From NCBI GenBank assembly GCA_964509205.1, contig CAZDVW010000004.1, positions 1-64,000 of the forward strand: a stretch of 64,000 nt of DNA, given 5' to 3'. Both the position numbers and the translations under genes were made by a program. Shown in pieces: positions 51,176 to 59,706 of this stretch (position 1 is the first letter of the stretch; the number at the start of each line of letters is the position of its first letter). Below the pieces are notes generated by a model. The model was not told the DNA's origin, made no database searches, and worked only from the letters and a program-made list of their open reading frames with translations. The DNA comes from Duodenibacillus sp964509205 (GTDB lineage: Bacteria; Pseudomonadota; Gammaproteobacteria; Burkholderiales; Burkholderiaceae_F).

Positions 51176-52294
51176 TCATTCTAATCCGTTAAGAAGCATT
51201 TTTGCGATGTTTGGCGTCACTCTTGGCAACAGAAGACACTTTTCTGCATAAAGACGCGCCGCTTTTTTTTGTTCTTCAAAGTCTAGGAAAAAGGTCGTCA
51301 AATCGTCGCAAGAAAGTGCTTCCCCGCTGTTTAAAGCGGTTTCAAGATGATTTCTGAGAGACAAAGACCTTGTACGGAAAGAATCAACGAGAGTTTTTTC
51401 AAATGCTCTCATTTTTCGAAGATGCACGTTTTCTTTTTGAGGATAAAGAGTCCAAAGAAAGGGTTTGCCTGACAGGGCAGCTCTCGAGGCGCTGTCTTCG
51501 CCGCGGACAATAAGAAAATCGGCACATGCAAGCAGATCATCAAACTGTGCCTGAGGAACCATGGGAAGTGAGACGCAGCGAAGTTTGGAACTTCCGGATA
51601 ACCGTATGGATCGTTCAAAGTTTTCTTGTGCAAGGCCCGGGGCAAGAAGGATTTGCGCCGGCAATCCTGTTGCTGCGAGATTTTTTGCCAAACCGGCAGT
51701 ATCTGTCGTTGGGTACGTAAAGAGAAAGATCGTAAACGGCGCATTCGGATCGGCTCCGAGTTGATGAAGTAACTCGGCTCGTTGGTTTGCCGTGAAACGA
51801 TTTCGCTTTTCTTCGTAATCCGATTCGATGAAAAGACCGCCCGTTTTTTGGGAGAATCCGGGAAAGAAAAATGTTTTCGGATACCCGTATTTGGGATGCG
51901 GACTCGGGAGACCGTGAAAATCCTCTGCGAAAGGCTCTGCGCAAAGATAGTCAAGAGCAACAACGGAGACTCGCTTGCCTGCGTTAACGCGATCGGCAAT
52001 TCTCTTTTCATAAGCCGGGGGAAGAAAACAGGAGAATGCTTCAATGACGCAGTCGGCTGGTTCGGCGTTTTTTTCGAAGTCTGCATCCCAGCGGGTGATG
52101 CAGATTTTTTCTGCCGTTTGTACGGTAAGTCTCGGATCAATCTGAGGAACGAGTTTATTCAAAGTTGCGAGATCATCAATGATAAGCCGCACGCAGAAAA
52201 GGGCTTCTCGCTGTAGACTTTGAGCGAGGCGCCAGGCAATGCCTGCATCGCCGTAGTTGTCAATAACTCGACAAAAAATATCGCAGCTTGGCAT
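51176..52294 (-). CDS. earP: EF-P arginine rhamnosyltransferase EarP
   Basis: 372 residues. The N-terminus DIFCRVIDNYGDAGIAWRLAQ is diagnostic, with the conserved Asp residues of the active site; later RGEDSASRAALSGKPFLWTLYPQ is the dTDP-rhamnose-binding region (GT-B fold). It adds rhamnose to EF-P Arg32. Divergent from uvrC with a 33-bp gap. Confidence 0.94.
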   Translation of the reverse strand: MPSCDIFCRVIDNYGDAGIAWRLAQSLQREALFCVRLIIDDLATLNKLVPQIDPRLTVQTAEKICITRWDADFEKNAEPADCVIEAFSCFLPPAYEKRIADRVNAGKRVSVVALDYLCAEPFAEDFHGLPSPHPKYGYPKTFFFPGFSQKTGGLFIESDYEEKRNRFTANQRAELLHQLGADPNAPFTIFLFTYPTTDTAGLAKNLAATGLPAQILLAPGLAQENFERSIRLSGSSKLRCVSLPMVPQAQFDDLLACADFLIVRGEDSASRAALSGKPFLWTLYPQKENVHLRKMRAFEKTLVDSFRTRSLSLRNHLETALNSGEALSCDDLTTFFLDFEEQKKAARLYAEKCLLLPRVTPNIAKMLLNGLE

Positions 52295-52327
52295 GGATGA
52301 ATTCGTTCCTTTCAGAGTGGCATCGGT

Positions 52328-54193
52328 ATGCAGGAGATCAGTTTAAACGACTATAAAGCACCGCTAGAGCGCTTGCCGAATCTTCCCGGTGTCTATCGGT
52401 ATTTTGATACTGCCGGCAAGTGCCTTTATGTCGGAAAAGCGCGCGATTTGCGTCGACGGGTCAGTTCGTACTTTCATAAAAAAGATCTGTCGCCGAGAAT
52501 TGCCATCATGGTGTCCCAAATTGCCGCCATGGAAACAACGGTTGTCCGCAGCGAAGCAGAGGCACTGTTGCTGGAAAATAATCTGATTAAGACGCTGGCT
52601 CCGAAGTACAACATTTTATTTCGCGATGACAAGAGTTATCCGTATGTAAAAATATCTTCTTCGGCGTTCCCTCGTGTTTCCTATTATCGAGGAGCTACAG
52701 AAAAAAGAGGGCGTTATTTCGGTCCTTATCCGAATGCAGGTGCAGCCCGGGAAGCGATTGCTGTGCTGCAGCGCATCTTTCGCCTTCGAACCTGTGAGGA
52801 CGCGGTCTTTAAAAATCGTTCAAGACCGTGTCTGATGGGGCAGATGGGGCGGTGCTCAGCGCCGTGTGTGGGCTTAGTGGATGAGAAATCCTATGCAGAC
52901 GATGTGGAGAGCGCTTGTCGATTCTTAAAGGGCGAGTCGGGGGCATTGATTCAGGCGCTCAAAGAGCAGATGTTTGCAGCGAGCGAGCGGCGAGAGTATG
53001 AAGTGGCTGCCGGTGTGCGCGATCGAATTGCGGCACTTTCCGATGCCGTGAGAGATCAGGTTGTTGAGCCGACCGGTCTTGTGAAGGATACGGACATTAT
53101 TGCTGTTGCTATTGCCGGAGAAATCGCCTGCGTCAACTTAGCAATGGTTCGAGCTGGGCGCCATTTGGGTGATCATGCATTTTTTCCAAAAATTCCTGAT
53201 GCGCAATTGCTTTCTGCAACGGATGTTTTCGATGCCTTTGTTTTGCAGCATTACGCCTCCCAACGCTTGCCGGCTGTTGTTGTTAGCTCGGATGCCTCCG
53301 ATTCCGAGGCGCTCGAACGCGTTCTCGGAGCGGAAGCAGTTGAAAAAACCGTGCTTGTTCGAGAGCCCCAGCAGATGCGTAAAAAATGGCTTGAAATGGC
53401 CAAGACAGGAGCTCAAATTGCTTTGGAGACACGTTTGCGGGAATTGGGCGGCGAGAGTCGCCGCATCGAAGATCTGATACGCGTTCTTTCCCTTGATTTG
53501 ACCCAGGAGGAGATTGACAACATTCGCATCGAGTGTTTTGATATCTCACATTCCTCGGGAGAGGCGACTCAGGCTTCCTGCGTTGTTTTTTGCGGAAAGG
53601 CCATGGACTCAAGTCGCTATCGCCGGTTCAATATCGAAGATGTTGTTGCAGGTGATGATTATGCGGCCATGCGCGAGGTTCTTGTCCGTCGTTACACACC
53701 CGTAGCGCGGCAGGAGGCAAACATGCCGACGCTTGTTTTAATCGACGGCGGGAAAGGACAAGTTCATATGGCAAAAAATGTTTTTTCGGAGCTTGGACTT
53801 CCGTTGGAATCGATTGTCGGCGTTGCTAAAGGCGAAGGAAGAAAAACAGGATTGGAAACGCTGGTATTTGCTGACGGGAGAAAACCTTTGACGCTCGGAG
53901 CCGAGAGTCCGGCTTTGATGCTGATTGCAATGATTCGCGATGAAGCTCATCGATTTGCCGTGACGGGAATGAGGGCTAAGCGCGGACGCACTCGTCTGAC
54001 GAGCCGAGTCGAGGAAATTGAAGGCGTCGGAACCAAGCGCCGACAGAGGCTTCTCTCGCAGTTCGGCGGTATGAGAGGGCTTAGCAATGCATCAGTTGAC
54101 GACATTGCCAAAATAGAGGGAATCTCACGTAAACTTGCGGTGCGAATTTATTCGCAGTTGCACGGAGTCGAGGATGGCATCACCGTTTCGTAA
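52328..54193 (+). CDS. uvrC: Excinuclease ABC subunit C
   Basis: 621 residues. GIY-YIG nuclease (LPGVYRYFDTAGKCLYVGKARDLRRRVSSYF, ~17-47), Cys region MGQMGRCSAPCVG, UVR motif (~205-240), RNase H-like nuclease 2 (ECFDISHSSGEATQASCVVF, ~400), and helix-hairpin-helix tail (IEGVGTKRRQRLL). Makes both incisions in nucleotide excision repair. Overlaps pgsA by 20 bp. Confidence 0.96.
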   Translation: MQEISLNDYKAPLERLPNLPGVYRYFDTAGKCLYVGKARDLRRRVSSYFHKKDLSPRIAIMVSQIAAMETTVVRSEAEALLLENNLIKTLAPKYNILFRDDKSYPYVKISSSAFPRVSYYRGATEKRGRYFGPYPNAGAAREAIAVLQRIFRLRTCEDAVFKNRSRPCLMGQMGRCSAPCVGLVDEKSYADDVESACRFLKGESGALIQALKEQMFAASERREYEVAAGVRDRIAALSDAVRDQVVEPTGLVKDTDIIAVAIAGEIACVNLAMVRAGRHLGDHAFFPKIPDAQLLSATDVFDAFVLQHYASQRLPAVVVSSDASDSEALERVLGAEAVEKTVLVREPQQMRKKWLEMAKTGAQIALETRLRELGGESRRIEDLIRVLSLDLTQEEIDNIRIECFDISHSSGEATQASCVVFCGKAMDSSRYRRFNIEDVVAGDDYAAMREVLVRRYTPVARQEANMPTLVLIDGGKGQVHMAKNVFSELGLPLESIVGVAKGEGRKTGLETLVFADGRKPLTLGAESPALMLIAMIRDEAHRFAVTGMRAKRGRTRLTSRVEEIEGVGTKRRQRLLSQFGGMRGLSNASVDDIAKIEGISRKLAVRIYSQLHGVEDGITVS

Positions 54194-54776
54194 GCCGCTT
54201 AATGTTCCTATGGCGCTGACATGGGCGCGCATAGCGTTTATTCCGTTGATTGTCGGGATTTTTTATCTTCCTGATGCGTTTTTATCGCCGCACACGAAGA
54301 ATCTTTTGGCTTGCGCCATGTTTGCTATTGCGGCTGTGACGGATGCTTTAGATGGTTTTTTGGCCAGACGCTGGAATATGATGACCGCAAAAGGCGCCTT
54401 TTTGGATGCCGTGGCCGACAAGTTGATCGTCTGTTCGGCAATCGTCGTTTTGCTGTCATTTGAGCGTGTTGACATGATCGTCGCACTGATCATTATCGGT
54501 CGGGAAATCGCCGTGACGGCACTGCGCGAGTGGATGGCGAAAATTCACGCCGCTAAATTCGTGAAGGTCAATGCCTACGGAAAGATCAAAACGATTCTTC
54601 AAATGCTTGCCATCGGCTTCCTGTTGTATTTTGATCCTCTTTTCGGAATCGACATTGCACTGATCGGAACCGTTTTCGTGTATCTTGCCTGTGCATTGAC
54701 GCTGTACTCAATGATGGTCTATTTGACGGCGGCATGGCCGCATATTGAAGCCAGCGATACAAAAACTGTGCTTTAG
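54174..54776 (+). CDS. pgsA: CDP-diacylglycerol-glycerol-3-phosphate 3-phosphatidyltransferase
   Basis: 200 residues from ATG 54174, inside the uvrC end with GGAG before it. Four or five membrane spans and the CDP-alcohol phosphotransferase signature DALDGFLARR...GAFLDAVADK. Makes phosphatidylglycerol phosphate. uvrC-pgsA pairing is common in proteobacteria. Confidence 0.94.
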   Translation: MASPFRKPLNVPMALTWARIAFIPLIVGIFYLPDAFLSPHTKNLLACAMFAIAAVTDALDGFLARRWNMMTAKGAFLDAVADKLIVCSAIVVLLSFERVDMIVALIIIGREIAVTALREWMAKIHAAKFVKVNAYGKIKTILQMLAIGFLLYFDPLFGIDIALIGTVFVYLACALTLYSMMVYLTAAWPHIEASDTKTVL

Positions 54777-54778
54777 GT

Positions 54779-57460
54779 CTAGCGCAAGGTTGGATTCTTC
54801 TCGGAAGGATTTTGATCCGTTAACTCTTGTGCTTCCCCACGTAGCTCATAGAGAAGATTGAGAGCTTCGCGCGGAGAAAGTTTGTCGGCGTCAACCTCAG
54901 CAACGGCTTGAAGGAACGTTCTTGTTTTTTCCGTCAACGGAGACAGCGTTGGCTCTGCGTCAGGAATCGGCTCCCCCGCAAAAAGATCCGGTTGGCCGTT
55001 TTGCTCGACAGAGCCTTCTTCCAGCCGCTTTAAGTACGCATTGGCGCGGCGGATGACGGGAGCTCGAATGCCTGCTAACTTAGCAACGGCAATCCCGTAA
55101 GAACGGCTTGCAGGCCCCTCTTTAAGATCGTGGAGGAAAACAACGGAATTTTCAACTTGTTCTGCCCGAACATGCATGTTGACGGCTTCGGGAAGCGAAT
55201 GAACAAACTGCGTCAGCTCAAAATAATGGGTGGCAAAAAGCGTCCAACTGTGGGTTTTTTGGGCAAGTTCATAAGCAATGGCCGCAGCAAGACTCAGACC
55301 GTCGTAGGTAGAAGTTCCCCGTCCGATTTCATCCATGAGCACGAGCGAGTGCTCTGTAGCTTGATGCAGAATGGAAGCCGTTTCCGTCATTTCTACCATG
55401 AAGGTTGAGCGGCCTCGAGCCAAATCGTCGGAGGCACCGATTCGGGTGAGGATTTTGTCAATATGTCCGATGACGGCACTTTCAGCCGGAACAAACGATC
55501 CCGCATAGGCAAGAAGAACGATCAATGCGATGGAACGCATGTAGGTGGATTTGCCGCCCATGTTCGGTCCGGTAATGACGACAAGCCGTCTTCCGGGACG
55601 AAGCGAACAGTCATTCGGAACGTAGTGTTCAAGCGTCGTTTCGATGACAGGATGTCTGGCCTTCTTAATTTCAATGCCTTCGCCCCGACCGATTTCCGGT
55701 TTTACCCAGGCGCACTCCAAAGCATGGCGTGCGAGTGCGCACAAGGCGTCGGTATTGGAAAGAACATTAGCCGCCGCCAGAAGCGATTCAATACTTGGGT
55801 AAAGATCTTCGACGAGTTTATCCCAAAGGGCTTTTTCCAGTAGACGAGCCCGTTCTTTTGCGCTGAGAGCTTTGTCCTCGTATTCCTTTAATTCGGGTGT
55901 AATGAATCGTTCTGTGTTTTTGAGCGTTTGACGGCGTCTGTAGTCGGCAGGAACATTCGTGGCCTGACCGCGAGAGACCTCTATGTAGTACCCTGAAACG
56001 CGGTTGTATTCCACGCGAAGCGTTGAAATTCCCGTTCGCTCGCGCTCACGTATTTCCAGTTTTGTGAGAAAGTCACCGGCGTTGTCTCTCATCGCACGCA
56101 GTGAAGCAAGCTCTGCGTCGGCTTCGCTTCGAATGACGTCTCCGTCGCGAAGAAGCGAGGCCGGTTCATCCAGCAACGTCGAAGAAAGCAGTTTGCCAAG
56201 CGACGGATTGAGTCGAAGTGCGGGAGCGGATTGAGAAAGAAACGTAGCCTCCGGAAATTTCTCAAGCAATGTTTCAATGAGAAGAATCTTCGGAATGGCA
56301 TCACGAAGGGCGGCAGCCTCCTTGGGCCGAATGCTTTTTAAAGCGATGCGGCCGGCAATTCGTTCAACGTCCGGAAGCACTTTCAATGTGTCTTCAATGG
56401 CGTGCATTTCGGCTTCGTTTTTTAAAAGAGCCTCCACAGCGTCATGCCGGGATCGAGCCGCAGACGGATCTCTTAGGGGATGCGTCAGCCAATGACGCAA
56501 TCGGCGGCTTCCCATTCCCGTTTTACAGGTATCAAGCGTTCGAAAAAGCGTCGGACCGTTGTCGTCATGCAAGGATTCGTCAATTTCCAGATTGCGCCTT
56601 GCGGCGGCGTCGATGCCGATAAACTCGCTTTCGGTCTCAAGCGACAGCGGTTCAATAAAAGGCATTGCCTCGCACTGGGTCTGCTCGACATAATCCAAAA
56701 GGGCATTAGCGGCTTTTAGCAGATCCGTTTCTTTTTCAATTCCCCATGCATCGAGTGTGGCAAGACCGAAGTGATTCTTGAGGCGACTCTCTCCTCGTTC
56801 CGCATCGAAGTTCCAATCAGGAAGTTCCGTGATCTTAAAGGGAGCTCCCAACGATTCGAGGAAATGTCGTCCTTCGGAATTCACGAGAACCTCAGAAGGA
56901 GCGATGCGGGAGAGAATGTTTTCGATGTCTCTCGTTTGGGTTTTTGTCCCTCTGAATCGTCCGTTTGTCAGAGTGATCCAAACAAGTCCAGCCGGTGCAG
57001 TTTTAAGTCGCGGCATACTGAGCGCAAGCAACACGGAATCCGATTTTTCGCTCAGGAGAGCATTGTCCGTTAAGGTTCCGGGCGTGACGATGCGAACAAT
57101 CCGGCGTTCCATCATCGTCGTTTTATCGGTACCGGTACTTTGGGTCTGTTCGGAAACGGCAACGGACTCTCCGCACCGCACAAGACGACCGAGATACTGT
57201 TCAAGGGTAGAGGCCGGAATGCCGGCCATCGGGATCGGTTCTCCCTTGTGTTTTCCGCGTCGCGTCAGCGTCAGACCAAGCAGTCGTGAGATTCGTAAGG
57301 CATCATCAAAGAATGTCTCATAGAAATCCCCGAGTCGAAACAAGAGCAAAACGCCCGGATGTTTATTCCGAAGCGAGAAATACTGCCGCATTAGAGGCGT
57401 GTGACCGGAATACGGATCATCCGCCTCTTCTTTCGGGGGCATAAGCTCTTTTTCAGTCAT
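54779..57460 (-). CDS. mutS: DNA mismatch repair protein MutS
   Basis: 893 residues. Mismatch-recognition domain with FRLGDFYETFFDDA (Phe-x-Glu region), connector, lever and clamp domains, and the ATPase: Walker A GPNMGGKSTYMRS, FMVEMTET, Walker B DEIGRGTSTYDGLS, and TLFATHYFEL. C-terminal tail ends in LLYELRGEAQEL. Recognises base mismatches. Convergent with pgsA (2-bp gap). Confidence 0.96.
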   Translation of the reverse strand: MTEKELMPPKEEADDPYSGHTPLMRQYFSLRNKHPGVLLLFRLGDFYETFFDDALRISRLLGLTLTRRGKHKGEPIPMAGIPASTLEQYLGRLVRCGESVAVSEQTQSTGTDKTTMMERRIVRIVTPGTLTDNALLSEKSDSVLLALSMPRLKTAPAGLVWITLTNGRFRGTKTQTRDIENILSRIAPSEVLVNSEGRHFLESLGAPFKITELPDWNFDAERGESRLKNHFGLATLDAWGIEKETDLLKAANALLDYVEQTQCEAMPFIEPLSLETESEFIGIDAAARRNLEIDESLHDDNGPTLFRTLDTCKTGMGSRRLRHWLTHPLRDPSAARSRHDAVEALLKNEAEMHAIEDTLKVLPDVERIAGRIALKSIRPKEAAALRDAIPKILLIETLLEKFPEATFLSQSAPALRLNPSLGKLLSSTLLDEPASLLRDGDVIRSEADAELASLRAMRDNAGDFLTKLEIRERERTGISTLRVEYNRVSGYYIEVSRGQATNVPADYRRRQTLKNTERFITPELKEYEDKALSAKERARLLEKALWDKLVEDLYPSIESLLAAANVLSNTDALCALARHALECAWVKPEIGRGEGIEIKKARHPVIETTLEHYVPNDCSLRPGRRLVVITGPNMGGKSTYMRSIALIVLLAYAGSFVPAESAVIGHIDKILTRIGASDDLARGRSTFMVEMTETASILHQATEHSLVLMDEIGRGTSTYDGLSLAAAIAYELAQKTHSWTLFATHYFELTQFVHSLPEAVNMHVRAEQVENSVVFLHDLKEGPASRSYGIAVAKLAGIRAPVIRRANAYLKRLEEGSVEQNGQPDLFAGEPIPDAEPTLSPLTEKTRTFLQAVAEVDADKLSPREALNLLYELRGEAQELTDQNPSEKNPTLR

Positions 57461-57462
57461 TC

Positions 57463-58275
57463 TTATTTCTTAGCCGCAATTGTCTGCGGTTCTGTCTCAA
57501 TCACTTTCAAGAGCAGTGTTGAGAAAATTCTCGGTGTTCCCGAGCAAACGCTTCGTCTTTCCAAGTAATTTTCTTTTCCGTAAAGATCCGTCACCAATCC
57601 TCCGGCTTCGAGAACGAGAAGAGTACCGGCAGCCATGTCCCAGCTGTTGACGTTCGCTTCCCAGTAGCCGTCCAGGCGTCCGCAGGCCACATAGGCAAGA
57701 TCGAGAGCTGCCGAACCGGCACGGCGCAGGCCGGCTGCGGCTCGGGCGACGCGTTCAAATTTCGGGAGAAAATCTGTGTAGTTGTCGTTTCTGCGGAAAG
57801 GAAAACCCGTTCCGATCAAGGCCTTTTCCATGTCTTTGCAGCCGGAAACACGAATGCGTTTGTTGTTTAGGAAAGCGCCTTTGCCGCGTTCGGCTGTAAA
57901 GAGTTCGTTTCGAACAGGATCGTAGACAACGCCGACAACGATGCGTCCTTTTTGAGAGAGTGCAATGGAAACGGCATACTGCGGAAAGCCATGCAAAAAG
58001 TTGGTCGTCCCGTCCAAAGGATCGACAATCCAGACATTGTCTTGCGAGCCGACAAACTTTTCTCCGCTTTCTTCGGTGACGATTGTGTCTTTCGGGAAAT
58101 ATTGATGGAGCGTCTCGCAAATGGAATTTTCACAGTCGATGTCAGCCTGACTCACATAGTCGAACTGAGCTTTTTCCCGCACTTCGATTTGGTCCAGTCT
58201 TAAGGATTCGCGGTTGATGATTTTTCCTGCATTGATCGCGGCTCGCGTCGCGATTTCAAGTTGAGCCGAAGCCAT
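57463..58275 (-). CDS. suhB: Inositol monophosphatase family protein (SuhB)
   Basis: 270 residues from ATG 58275. TEESGEKFVG (Glu metal ligand), DPLDGTTNFLHGFPQYAVSIAL and WDMAAGTLLVLEAGG are the family's Mg-binding motifs. SuhB also acts on rRNA transcription and biogenesis in E. coli. Pairs with mutS on the same strand (2-bp gap) and is divergent from trmJ, a common Burkholderiales layout. Confidence 0.93.
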   Translation of the reverse strand: MASAQLEIATRAAINAGKIINRESLRLDQIEVREKAQFDYVSQADIDCENSICETLHQYFPKDTIVTEESGEKFVGSQDNVWIVDPLDGTTNFLHGFPQYAVSIALSQKGRIVVGVVYDPVRNELFTAERGKGAFLNNKRIRVSGCKDMEKALIGTGFPFRRNDNYTDFLPKFERVARAAAGLRRAGSAALDLAYVACGRLDGYWEANVNSWDMAAGTLLVLEAGGLVTDLYGKENYLERRSVCSGTPRIFSTLLLKVIETEPQTIAAKK

Positions 58276-58373
58276 AGTAAAAATTCCGATATCAGTTTTC
58301 AGTAGAACGGGCCGGAACAAAGGGTGCCGGTGCAATTAAAATACGAGTCGCATCATTTTAGAGGAATTTCCCA

Positions 58374-59213
58374 TTGAAGGACGAAGTACCGCAATCTGCT
58401 TGCCGCGTCTGTTTTGTGTTGGCAGAGCCGAGCCATCCCGGAAATATCGGATCAGCGGCGAGAGCGATCAAGACGATGGGGTTTACGGATCTGAGGGTCG
58501 TAAATCCTAAGATTTTGAATTACAGAACGGATCCGCAAGCGGTTGCCCTTGCAACGAGTTCTGTGGATGTTTTATCGGCATCGCGCTCGTACGCAACTCT
58601 TGCTGAGGCACTGGATGATGTGTTTTATGCTTTTGCGCTTTCGGGATACAACCGAGAATTCGGCCCTCCTTTAGAGGATCTTCGCACCAGCGTCAGGCGC
58701 GCAGAAGTGTTGCTTTCAAGATCTGAAAATAAAAATGGCCGCATTGCTTTTGTTTTCGGATGCGAACGTTCGGGACTGACAAACGAGGAGATTGCGCTTT
58801 GTCAGGCATGTTCTGCCATTGCGGCCAATCCGGAGAGCCCGAGTTTGAATCTGTCCCAAGCCGTTCAAGTCGTCGCTTACGAAATGCAACTTTCATTGCT
58901 TGCAGCGGACTCTCATGCCGGAGAACTCTATGCTTGGCAAGATCGGTTCGGACATGAACCTCTGGCCGGAATTTCGGCGATGGAAGGATTTTTTGCACAC
59001 TGGGAAAAGGCCATGATTTCATGCGGTGCGCTTGATCCTGCTGAACCCAAAAATTTAATGGAAATCAGCCGAAGACTTTTCTGCCGTGCAGGGCTTACGC
59101 AAAATGACGTGGATCTGTTGCGCGGCATCTGTGCGGCAATTATTCAGCCGAAAAGCGAGCGTAAGGGCAGAAAAAAGGGCGTGATAAACGACAAGAACCT
59201 GACTCATGCCTAA
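58374..59213 (+). CDS. trmJ: tRNA (cytidine/uridine-2'-O)-methyltransferase TrmJ
   Basis: 279 residues from TTG 58374, with GAGGA 8 nt upstream. SPOUT knot motifs: VLAEPSHPGNIGSAARAIKTMGF (motif 1), FGCERSGLTNEEI (motif 2) and SPSLNLSQAVQVVAYEM (motif 3). Methylates the ribose at tRNA position 32. Followed by a long gap with direct repeats before cysE. Confidence 0.92.
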   Translation: MKDEVPQSACRVCFVLAEPSHPGNIGSAARAIKTMGFTDLRVVNPKILNYRTDPQAVALATSSVDVLSASRSYATLAEALDDVFYAFALSGYNREFGPPLEDLRTSVRRAEVLLSRSENKNGRIAFVFGCERSGLTNEEIALCQACSAIAANPESPSLNLSQAVQVVAYEMQLSLLAADSHAGELYAWQDRFGHEPLAGISAMEGFFAHWEKAMISCGALDPAEPKNLMEISRRLFCRAGLTQNDVDLLRGICAAIIQPKSERKGRKKGVINDKNLTHA

Positions 59214-59272
59214 CCGGATTGAATAAAACGGCAATTTCTTTGTATATCAGACGGTTACACTCGTTTTGTTAG

Positions 59273-59327
59273 AATTTGTCCGTAATCTATTTATCAATTT
59301 GTCCGACTTTTATTTTGAAATTTGTCC
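59273..59327 (+). repeat. Three AATTTGTCC direct repeats at exact 23-bp period
   Basis: Starts at 59273, 59296 and 59319; 14-bp spacers differ in sequence. A related TTTTGACAAA element follows at 59331-59340. Fits tandem protein-binding sites, or the repeated transposase-binding sites found at ends of TniA/Mu-type transposons; no transposase is nearby. Confidence 0.75.
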
Positions 59328-59623
59328 AATTTTGACAAAAAAGATAAGACTTCCCCATTGGGATCACTTGCTTGAGTCCTGTTTAAATGTCTCCGTATTG
59401 CCGATTGCGACAATGGCGTGCCGACTTGATTCTCAACTCTGTTAAGTTCCGTTAAAGAAGGGATGACGTTCTTTGTTCACCCTTGCTCCGGACATTTTCC
59501 GATTATGGGTGAAGGACAGAGAACGCCTGAATGAATCGGAGAAAGCAAAATGGCTGTCGACAAGAATTCAGGAAAAGGGCAGTACAATCGGTTCAAGCCG
59601 TATGAGAATGCGTTATCCCTTGC

Positions 59624-59650
59624 GCAAGAAGGAACAGACGGCCTTCTTGC
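59624..59650. promoter_or_regulatory. Inverted repeat upstream of cysE
   Basis: GCAAGAAGG-N9-CCTTCTTGC, perfect, 57 bp before the cysE start codon; overlaps the palindrome CTTGCGCAAG. Could be an operator or a leader hairpin. Confidence 0.55.
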
Positions 59651-59706
59651 ACAGGGTTTGTTTACAATTCAGACGTGTGTATCGAAAAAAAGAGAGGCTC
59701 GTAGCC

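Larger units (their letters stand above)
59214..59706 (+). promoter_or_regulatory. Long cysE upstream region with repeats and inverted repeats
   Basis: 493 bp without a convincing gene. Contents: three AATTTGTCC repeats (59273-59327), a CTTGCGCAAG palindrome (59619-59628), an overlapping 9-bp inverted repeat GCAAGAAGG/CCTTCTTGC (59624-59650), and the cysE promoter. An open frame in phase with cysE from 59473 lacks a ribosome site and codon character. Confidence 0.5.

Noticed and set aside
59473..59706. In-frame N-terminal extension of cysE by 78 codons
   Set aside because: No ribosome site at 59473, Arg/Lys-biased sequence unlike CysE, and it covers palindromic leader elements; ATG 59707 fits the family.
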